Source of the DNA: Actinomycetales bacterium
GTDB taxonomy: Bacteria > Actinomycetota > Actinomycetes > Mycobacteriales > Micromonosporaceae
Length of the DNA: 64,000 nt
Assembly (NCBI GenBank): GCA_002919305.1
Contig: PKFB01000005.1
Span: forward strand, 1-64,000
Reading direction: 5' to 3'
A program made the position numbers and the translations under genes. The notes under the pieces are model-generated. The model saw only the letters and a list, made by a program, of their open reading frames with translations. It did no database searches and was not told the DNA's origin. Positions 45,027 through 50,998 of this stretch are shown piece after piece (the stretch's first letter is position 1; the number at the start of each line of letters is the position of its first letter).

Positions 45027-45166
45027 CTGTCCACAGGTTGTGGAGGGCGTTAACGCAGGTCAACAGTGGATCGTCCACACATCCCCTGTGGATATCCACA
45101 GGCTATGCACAGGTTGTGCACAAGTCTTCCCCAGTTATCCACAGGCTGATCCAGAGGTTGTCCACA
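45027..45166. promoter_or_regulatory. Cluster of DnaA boxes upstream of dnaB
   Basis: Within 140 bp there are at least seven DnaA-box-like 9-mers. Perfect boxes are TTATCCACA (45135-45143) and TTGTCCACA (45158-45166). The palindrome TGTGGATATCCACA (45087-45100) gives two opposed near-perfect boxes, and TTGTGCACAA (45114-45123) is another palindromic variant. Single-mismatch sites are CTGTCCACA (45027-45035) and TCGTCCACA (45071-45079). CTATGCACA (45103-45111) adds a weaker one. The cluster ends 124 bp before the dnaB start. The rest of the 400-bp polX-dnaB gap has no gene. Confidence 0.85.
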
Positions 45167-45290
45167 TGAGCCGCTTGGGCGGTGTCCTAGGGGTGCCTAT
45201 CGTGGTTGGGTCCACCACGGTGACCAGCCTCCCGAGCGGTCGACCGAAGGTGGGGTACAGCGCAGGGGGGTGCTGTTCACGGAGGATCGT

Positions 45291-47870
45291 GTGGCGATCT
45301 CGGACGACACTCAGTCACTGGAGGTGGGGGGCGAGTTCCGGCAGGAGTTCGAGCGGACGCCACCTGCTGATCTCGCCGCTGAACAGTGCGTCCTCGGAGG
45401 CATGCTCCTGTCCAAGGACGCTATCGCCGACGTGGTGGAGATCGTCCGGTCGGCTGACTTCTACAAGCCCGCCCACGCAATCATCTTCGACACCATCCTC
45501 GATCTTTACGGCAGGGGCGAGCCGGCGGACGCCATCATGGTTTCGGCGGCGCTTGCTGACTCTGGACAGCTGAGCAAGGTCGGCGGCGCCGGTTATCTGC
45601 ACACCTTGGTCTCCGTGGTTCCCACGGCGGCCAACGCCGCGTACTACGCGCGTATCGTCGCCGAGCGGGCCGTGCTGCGTCGCCTCGTGGAGGCCGGGAC
45701 GCGGATCGCGCAGCTGGGGTACGGGGCGGTCGCGGGCGCCGGTCGGGATGTGGACGAGATCGTCGACCTCGCCCAGCAGATGATCTACGACGTCACCGAG
45801 CGGCGGGTCAGCGAAGACTACGCCGCGCTCGGGGATCTGCTCCAACCCACTCTGGACGAGATTGAGGCGATCGGGGCCAACGACGGTGAGATGACCGGCA
45901 TACCGACCGGGTTCACCGACCTGGATCGTCTGCTCAACGGCCTGCATCCCGGTCAGCTCATCGTGGTGGCCGGCCGTCCTGGTTTGGGGAAGTCGACCGT
46001 GGCGATGGACTTCGTCCGGTCGGCGGCGATCAAGCACGGCATGACCAGCCTCATCTTCAGCCTGGAGATGAGCAAGATCGAGATCGTGATGCGGCTGTTG
46101 TCCGCCGAGGCCCGGGTGCCTCTGCACGTCATCCGCTCCGGGCAGCTGTCCGACGATGACTGGACCAAACTGGCGCGTCGGATGGGGGAGATCTCCGAGG
46201 CACCGTTGTTCGTGGACGACACCCCGAACATGACGCTGATGGAGATCCGCGCCAAGGCGCGTCGTCTCAAGCAGCGCAACAACCTGAAGCTGATCGTGGT
46301 CGACTACCTCCAACTGATGGCCTCCCCGAAGCGGGTGGAAAGCCGACAGCAGGAGGTGGCCGAGCTGTCCCGGGGCCTGAAGCTGCTGGCCAAAGAGGTC
46401 GAATGCCCGGTTATCGCGGTCAGTCAGCTGAACCGGGGACCTGAACAGCGGACCGATAAACGTCCTCAGCTGTCCGACCTCCGGGAAAGTGGATGCCTGA
46501 CGGCCGACACCCGCATCCTGCGGGCCGACACGGGCGCCGAGGTCACGCTCGGGGAGTTGCTCGCCTCCGGAGCACGTGATGTTCCGGTGTGGACGCTGGA
46601 TGAGAAGCTGCGGTACGTCGCACGCCCGATGACTCATGTCTTCCCCACCGGCGTCAAGGAGGTCTACCGACTGCGCCTCGCCTCCGGGCGCCACGTCGAC
46701 GCGACCGGGAACCATCCTTTCTTGACTTTCGCCGGTTGGCGTCGACTCGATGAGCTTCACCCAGGCGATCGGTTGGCGGTGCCCCGGCATGTTCCAGCGC
46801 CGCTGGTCACCGTCCGGTGGTCCACCGCTGAGGTCGTGTTTCTGGCACACCTTGTCGGTGGGGGAGCGCTTATGCCGGATCGCTCCATCCGGTACGCCAA
46901 CGTCGATGAGGCGAGTGTGGACGCGGTGCATGAGGCGGCGCTGCGCGGTCGGCCTGGTCGACCGCACGCTGGTGCGGCGTGGTTGGAGAAGCTCGGGCTG
47001 GTCGAACAGCTGCACGGTACCGAGAGGGGCGTGCCGCACGGCGTCTTCGGGCTCCCCAAGGACCAGGTGGCGTTGTTCCTCCGCCATCTGTGGACCACCG
47101 CCGGCTGTGTGCGGTGGGACGCGGATCAGGAGCAGGCGACGATCCACTACACCTCCCCGAGCCGGCGCCTGGTCGACGATGTCGCGCTGCTGCTGTTGCG
47201 GTTCGGGATCCACACCACGATCGAGGCCACGCGGGAGTCGGAGGGCCGGGAGGCGTACCGCGTGGTGGTGTCCGATAGGGACGATCAACTCCGCTTCCTA
47301 CGCCAGATCGGGGCGCACGGTGCGCTGGCCCAGCAGGTCACTCAGTACTTGACCGGTGTAGGGGCGCGGCGGCGTACCACCGCTCGGGAGGCGGTACCGC
47401 GGGAGGTGTGGCGGAAGGTCCGTGAGGCGTTAACGGAGCCTGACGCGCCCCGTGCAGCTGCAGGGACGCGGCCGTGGGCGGGCGTCCGCGGGGATGGCGA
47501 CTCTGGCCGGGATCGGCTTGCGCGGGTCGTGGCGGTTCTGGACGACGTCGAGCTGGACATGATCGCCACGAACGACGTCTACTGGGACGAGATCCTCGCG
47601 ATCGAGGCGCTCGGCCCGATGCCGGTGTATGACGCGACCGTGTTGGGGACCCACAATTTCGTCGCGAACGGGATCGCCGTCCACAACTCGATCGAGCAGG
47701 ACGCCGACGTGGTGCTGCTGTTGCACCGCGAGGACTACTACGACAAGGAGTCACCGCGGGCCGGCGAGGCGGACTTCATCGTCGCCAAGCACCGTAACGG
47801 CCCCACCGACACCGTGACCGTAGCGGCGCAGCTGCACCTGTCCCGGTTCGTCGACATGGCCGTGGTGTAG
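45291..47870 (+). CDS. dnaB: Replicative DNA helicase DnaB containing an intein
   Basis: Hexameric fork helicase precursor of 859 residues. The N-terminal primase-interaction domain (AAEQCVLGGMLLSKDAIADVV) and RecA-like motor (Walker A AGRPGLGKST at about 226-235, Walker B IVVDYLQLM, SRGLKLLAKEVECPVIAVSQLNR) run to DLRESG. A 398-residue intein (402-799) follows, and the C-extein resumes SIEQDADVVLLLHRED at about 800. Splicing would restore DLRESG-SIEQDADV, the normal helicase loop. The GTG at 45291 has GGAGG 5 nt upstream; a GTG at 45270 abuts its purine run. A DnaA-box cluster lies upstream. Confidence 0.96.
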   Translation: MAISDDTQSLEVGGEFRQEFERTPPADLAAEQCVLGGMLLSKDAIADVVEIVRSADFYKPAHAIIFDTILDLYGRGEPADAIMVSAALADSGQLSKVGGAGYLHTLVSVVPTAANAAYYARIVAERAVLRRLVEAGTRIAQLGYGAVAGAGRDVDEIVDLAQQMIYDVTERRVSEDYAALGDLLQPTLDEIEAIGANDGEMTGIPTGFTDLDRLLNGLHPGQLIVVAGRPGLGKSTVAMDFVRSAAIKHGMTSLIFSLEMSKIEIVMRLLSAEARVPLHVIRSGQLSDDDWTKLARRMGEISEAPLFVDDTPNMTLMEIRAKARRLKQRNNLKLIVVDYLQLMASPKRVESRQQEVAELSRGLKLLAKEVECPVIAVSQLNRGPEQRTDKRPQLSDLRESGCLTADTRILRADTGAEVTLGELLASGARDVPVWTLDEKLRYVARPMTHVFPTGVKEVYRLRLASGRHVDATGNHPFLTFAGWRRLDELHPGDRLAVPRHVPAPLVTVRWSTAEVVFLAHLVGGGALMPDRSIRYANVDEASVDAVHEAALRGRPGRPHAGAAWLEKLGLVEQLHGTERGVPHGVFGLPKDQVALFLRHLWTTAGCVRWDADQEQATIHYTSPSRRLVDDVALLLLRFGIHTTIEATRESEGREAYRVVVSDRDDQLRFLRQIGAHGALAQQVTQYLTGVGARRRTTAREAVPREVWRKVREALTEPDAPRAAAGTRPWAGVRGDGDSGRDRLARVVAVLDDVELDMIATNDVYWDEILAIEALGPMPVYDATVLGTHNFVANGIAVHNSIEQDADVVLLLHREDYYDKESPRAGEADFIVAKHRNGPTDTVTVAAQLHLSRFVDMAVV
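46494..47687 (+). mobile_element. DnaB intein with degenerate LAGLIDADG homing endonuclease
   Basis: A protein-splicing element within dnaB, 398 residues. The N-terminal splice block CLTADTRILRADTGAEV starts with Cys1. Block B is ATGNHPFLTFAGWRRLDELHPGD, with TxxH variant GNHP. The C-terminal blocks are VYDATVLGTHNFVANGIAVHN with His-Asn at the end, followed by Ser+1 of the extein, so splicing residues are complete. The homing-endonuclease motifs are VVFLAHLVGGGAL and FLRHLWTTAGCV: both aspartates expected in LAGLIDADG helices (GDG, TDG in related DnaB inteins) are replaced by Gly and Ala. It should splice but no longer home. Confidence 0.9.
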
Positions 47871-47930
47871 CGGCTGTGGTGTACGCCGGGTACCTCCTTC
47901 GATAGGAGCCCGCGACGTACAAGGAACAAC

Positions 47931-47969
47931 GCCCGCGCCTCGTCCGCGGTGAGCAGGTGAGGCGCGGGC
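47931..47969 (+). terminator. Candidate terminator after dnaB
   Basis: Perfect 11-bp GC arms GCCCGCGCCTC and GAGGCGCGGGC with a 17-nt loop lie 60 bp after the dnaB stop. No T-run follows, so it may be a rho-assisted or processing hairpin. The remainder of the 330-bp gap to the VOC gene shows nothing else. Confidence 0.5.
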
Positions 47970-48200
47970 AGCGGTCACGGCCGTGTGGTGCAGTGGATTC
48001 CATGAGGATGGCCGCGGTCGGTAAACCCAGGGTTCCCGGCGGGTAAGAAATGGGCTCCAACATTGCTACGGGTGTGAGTCCAGGCGGAGAGTCCAGACCG
48101 GTGAGTGGACGGACCGGTACGCCGCGCCACCGTGTTGAGCTCGCCTGAGGAATCGAAAAATCCGTCAGGTGTGGAGGCCGGCGGTAATAGCATCCTGGGC

Positions 48201-48587
48201 ATGGCGGCTCGGATTACCGAACTGGTGTTTGACAGTCGCGACCCGGAGCGGTTAGCGAGGTTTTGGTGCGATGTGCTCGGTTACGTTGAGCTAGACCGCG
48301 GTGAAGAGGGCGACATCGAGATCGGGCCACCAGGGAGCAGTTTCGGCGGGCCGCACCCAACGCTAGTGTTCGTCCCCAACGATGAGCCGAAGCAAGGAAA
48401 GCTGCGGCTACATATCGATATCAACGCCACTGACCGGGACCAGGATGCCGAATTGGAGCGGCTGTTGTCGATAGGCGCAGTCCAGGTCGACATTGGACAG
48501 ACAGGCGAGGAGTCCTGGTATGTCCTGGCCGACCCGGAGGGTAATGAGTTCTGCCTGTTGCGGCGTCGAGTCGACCCGATCTTCTGA
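48201..48587 (+). CDS. VOC-family (glyoxalase-like) protein
   Basis: A 128-residue vicinal-oxygen-chelate protein of the Glyoxalase_6 type: two beta-alpha-beta-beta-beta modules, ITELVFDSRDPERLARFWCDVLGY and LRLHIDINATDRDQDAELERLLSIGA, ending VLADPEGNEFCLLRR. The characteristic DPEGNEFCL closing strand and HIDI central strand are present. The function is unknown; members include dioxygenases, bleomycin-binding proteins and isomerases. The ATG at 48201 lies 10 bp after TAATAG, which could be the -10 of a leaderless transcript. A longer upstream frame (from 48105) lacks a ribosome site. Confidence 0.88.
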   Translation: MAARITELVFDSRDPERLARFWCDVLGYVELDRGEEGDIEIGPPGSSFGGPHPTLVFVPNDEPKQGKLRLHIDINATDRDQDAELERLLSIGAVQVDIGQTGEESWYVLADPEGNEFCLLRRRVDPIF

Positions 48588-48762
48588 GGGTCCCTGATCT
48601 GGTTCCTGCTTCAGGCGCTCCCCGCACATCGGAGCGGCTCTGAGAATCAGCTCGTGGAATCGGCTCTGCCCAGCTCGCGCTGTGAACACGCATGAGAGAT
48701 TCAGCGTTCGGCGGGCTGAGTTTTGTGGGGCGAGCCGAGAACATTGTGGTCTGTTCATCGTC

Positions 48763-48811
48763 AGCTGTCGATCGACAGCTCAGTGGCCGGTCGGCGATCG
48801 CCGACCGGCCA
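48763..48811. repeat. Two adjacent perfect palindromes (18 bp and 28 bp)
   Basis: AGCTGTCGATCGACAGCT (48763-48780) is a perfect 18-bp palindrome. Three bases later a perfect 28-bp palindrome spans 48784-48811, with half-site TGGCCGGTCGGCGA. Both are centred on CGATCG. They lie in the 314-bp gap between the ends of two convergent genes, so they may form a bidirectional terminator, but the total lack of a loop is unusual for that. Confidence 0.75.
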
Positions 48812-48901
48812 CCACCGCGTCTCAGTCAACCACGGCCGAATGACCGACGAAGTGTCGGGCGGCCGTCGACGGGCTCACAACCGACGTATTGAACCGACGA
48901 T

Positions 48902-49288
48902 TTAGTCGAACAGTTCCTCGAGGAAACTCTTGCGGCGCTTGTGGTACCCGTAGCCGTAACCGTAGGCGGGCGGCGGCGGTGGCGGCGGTACATACGGCGG
49001 CGCGGGTGGCGGAGGGGGTGCGGTCGGGATGGGAGCCCCGGGGGCGGGCGGCGGCGCGGCCGGCGGAGCCTGGGGTGGCACACCGCCTTGGGGAGGCGCG
49101 GGGGGAGGCGCCGTCGGGGGAGTACCGGCGGAGGCGGACTCGTGCCACTTGTTCTCGGCGTCGATCAGGCGCTCGAGTTCTCCTCGGTCGAGGAAGATGC
49201 CGCGACACTCGGTGCACTGGTCGACGGTGACGCCACTGCGTTCATATTGCCGCATAGAACCGTGGCACTTGGGACACGTCATGGTCAT
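48902..49288 (-). CDS. TFIIB-type zinc-ribbon protein with Pro/Gly-rich tail
   Basis: A small protein of about 128 residues. The N-terminal zf-TFIIB domain reads MTCPKCHGSMRQYERSGVTVDQ then CTECRGIFLDRGELERLID, with cysteines at about 5, 8, 25 and 28 and the RGIFLDRGELE signature. A long Pro/Ala/Gly/Tyr-rich tail (about residues 55-120, with repeated PPP and YGYGYGY) ends in basic and acidic residues (HKRRKSFLEELFD). The family occurs in many actinobacteria; its role is unknown, perhaps protein scaffolding. The ATG at 49288 or the one at 49282 is likely; the frame opens to 49318. It is convergent with the VOC gene. Confidence 0.85.
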   Translation of the reverse strand: MTMTCPKCHGSMRQYERSGVTVDQCTECRGIFLDRGELERLIDAENKWHESASAGTPPTAPPPAPPQGGVPPQAPPAAPPPAPGAPIPTAPPPPPAPPYVPPPPPPPAYGYGYGYHKRRKSFLEELFD

Positions 49289-49336
49289 GCGTTGACGGTA
49301 CCCGCTGTGGCCAACCATGCGTGTTTCGGTGTCGCC

Positions 49337-49972
49337 TCAAGAAATGGGCTTCAAAATGCTGCGTACCTCATCGTCGGTCACCTGACGAAAGTCCTGGTAA
49401 AAGCGGCTCACAGCGCCGAAATCAGTGGGCACCAAGGGGCAGACCACCTCGTCGGCGGCCGGGGCGAGCCGGGCGATGGCGTCACCGGACCCCACCGGGA
49501 CCGCGACCACCACACGCGCGGCGCCCATGGCGCGACACACCTCCACGGCCGCGCGTGCGGTGGCCCCGGTAGCCAGGCCATCGTCGACGACGATGGCGGT
49601 ACGCTCGGTGAGGTCCAGCGCTTCCCGATCCGCCCGGTACAGGCGCTCCTGTCGATTCAGCTCGGCGGTTTCCCGGGCGATCACCCGGGCGATATCCCGT
49701 TGCTTCAGGGACTGGGCGATCGACTCATTGAGCACCCGTACGCCGCCCGGACCGAGTGCCCCGAAGGCCAATTCCGGTGCCCACGGCGCTCCGAGTTTGC
49801 GGATGACGAGGACATCGAGGGGAGCCGTCAGTCGTCGCGCGACCTCGGCGGCGACCGGGACACCACCCCTGACCAGCCCGAGCACGATCGTGTCGGGCCG
49901 CTCCGCGTACCCGCTCAGGTGTCCGGCGAGTAACGCACCCGCCTGCCAGCGATCGACGTATCCGGCATCCAT
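49337..49972 (-). CDS. Phosphoribosyltransferase-domain protein
   Basis: A type I PRTase fold protein of about 211 residues. DRWQAGALLAGHLSGYAERPDTIVLGLVRGGVPVAAEVA is the hood and N-strand, LTAPLDVLVIRKLGAPWAPELAFGAL carries the conserved RKLGxPxxPELAxGA signature of the actinobacterial family, and the PRPP-binding loop is AIVVDDGLATGATARAAVEV. The substrate is unknown; such proteins often lie near stress or dormancy genes. The ATG at 49972 (MDAGYVDRW) is preferred because homologues begin here; the frame opens to 50068 with a low-complexity tail. The gene upstream is the VapC-like toxin, on the same strand. Confidence 0.88.
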   Translation of the reverse strand: MDAGYVDRWQAGALLAGHLSGYAERPDTIVLGLVRGGVPVAAEVARRLTAPLDVLVIRKLGAPWAPELAFGALGPGGVRVLNESIAQSLKQRDIARVIARETAELNRQERLYRADREALDLTERTAIVVDDGLATGATARAAVEVCRAMGAARVVVAVPVGSGDAIARLAPAADEVVCPLVPTDFGAVSRFYQDFRQVTDDEVRSILKPIS

Positions 49973-50094
49973 ATCTCGTGTGTACGCCGGGGCACCGGGT
50001 TCCGCGACCGGAAGCGGATGCCGATCCGCTGACCGGTGCCGATCGGACGACCGGCGCTGATCGGGCACGGTTCGGGGTGACCATCCCGGTCAGG

Positions 50095-50499
50095 TCAGAT
50101 GGTGGTGCCCGGGGTCTCCACCGGTAGCCGTTCGGCTCGAGCAGCCTCCACAAGGCGTTTGTCGTAGGCCACGAAGCTGGTCAGGGCATCTCCCAGCTGC
50201 TGGGCACTGGCCAGGTGGATGGCGCCGAGGGTGGGAAGGTGCCGAACCGGCAGGGCGACGGCTTGGTCCATCACGGCGTCGGTCAGTTCGACCCGGGTGA
50301 ACTTACCCAGGATCCGCGTCGCGGTCTCCAGGGTCGCGGCGTCGGCCTGGCGTCGCTGCAGGAAACGGCCGATCTCCACGAAGCCGATGCTGCTGGTGAG
50401 CAGCGGGACGCGGGAGCTGGCGAGCAGCTGGTGCAGCTCCTCGGAGTGGTCTTCGCGGTAGATCAGCTTGATGATCGCTGAGGAATCCAGGTAGCGCAT
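50095..50499 (-). CDS. PIN-domain protein, VapC-like toxin
   Basis: A 134-residue PIN nuclease fold. Acidic residues seen are Asp5 (MRYLDSSAIIKL), Glu42 (GFVEIGRFLQRR) and Asp113 (AYDKRLVEAA). The third conserved position, normally LDAxHLA, reads LGAIHLASA: Asp is replaced by Gly92. That residue helps bind the catalytic metals, so activity may be weakened. The start overlaps the stop of the antitoxin gene by one base (TGATG), the usual vapBC coupling. If still active it would cleave RNA. Confidence 0.86.
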   Translation of the reverse strand: MRYLDSSAIIKLIYREDHSEELHQLLASSRVPLLTSSIGFVEIGRFLQRRQADAATLETATRILGKFTRVELTDAVMDQAVALPVRHLPTLGAIHLASAQQLGDALTSFVAYDKRLVEAARAERLPVETPGTTI

Positions 50500-50804
50500 C
50501 AGTGGCGTTCGCTCTCACGTGTTTCGATGAATTCCTCCGAGGGGGCCGGTTGCTCCTCGGGGACTGGCACGGGCTCGGGTAGGGGATCGCGTGGGGAACG
50601 GGGCGGCCTGATCACACCCGCCGCCACCAGGCGTGCGTACGCCGTCTCTTCGGGGGTCACCGGGCGGATCACCGCGACGACCTCGCCGTATCGGGTCACG
50701 TGCAGCGTCTCACCCCGCCCTACCCGTTCCAGGATTCGGCTGGTGTGGTGGGCCAGCTCCCGGGTGCTTACCGCTGCTGACGTGATCTGTTCCACCGCTG
50801 TCAT
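50499..50804 (-). CDS. Phd/YefM-like antitoxin of the PIN toxin
   Basis: An antitoxin of about 101 residues. The Phd/YefM fold at the N-terminus (ISTRELAHH-like: AAVSTRELAHHTSRILERVGRGETLHVTRYGEVVAVIRPV) binds DNA; the C-terminal half is Pro/Glu-rich and disordered (EPVPVPEEQPAPSEEF), which would wrap the toxin. The ATG at 50804 has no Shine-Dalgarno, but TACGAT lies 6 bp upstream (50811-50816), consistent with a leaderless transcript. It overlaps the toxin by one base. Autorepression from the operator at its start is expected. Confidence 0.86.
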   Translation of the reverse strand: MTAVEQITSAAVSTRELAHHTSRILERVGRGETLHVTRYGEVVAVIRPVTPEETAYARLVAAGVIRPPRSPRDPLPEPVPVPEEQPAPSEEFIETRESERH

Positions 50805-50998
50805 GCCCAAATCGTAACTTTTATGTCAAACGCGAACGTATCGCATATAAGTGGCACGGCGTTTGAGGGGAGGAGCGCAGTGAGACGGAGACGCGGCGAC
50901 CAGGTGGCGGCTGGCAGGGCAGAGAGAGGGCATACAGGGGGTGTTATAGGGGATAGAGGAGGGGCATATGGGGTACGCGCCCCGGATACCGAGGTGCC

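Noticed and set aside
45027-45166. Interpretation of the DnaA-box cluster as the chromosomal origin oriC
   Set aside because: dnaA and dnaN are not here, no AT-rich unwinding element is evident, and gene order puts oriC left of the window.
44959-45573. Plus-strand frame running through the DnaA-box cluster into dnaB
   Set aside because: It overlaps dnaB in the wrong frame and has no ribosome site; the DNA is better explained as DnaA boxes.
45315-47288. Minus-strand open frame of 657 codons opposite dnaB
   Set aside because: Antisense shadow of the DnaB and intein reading frame; no start signal or recognisable domain.
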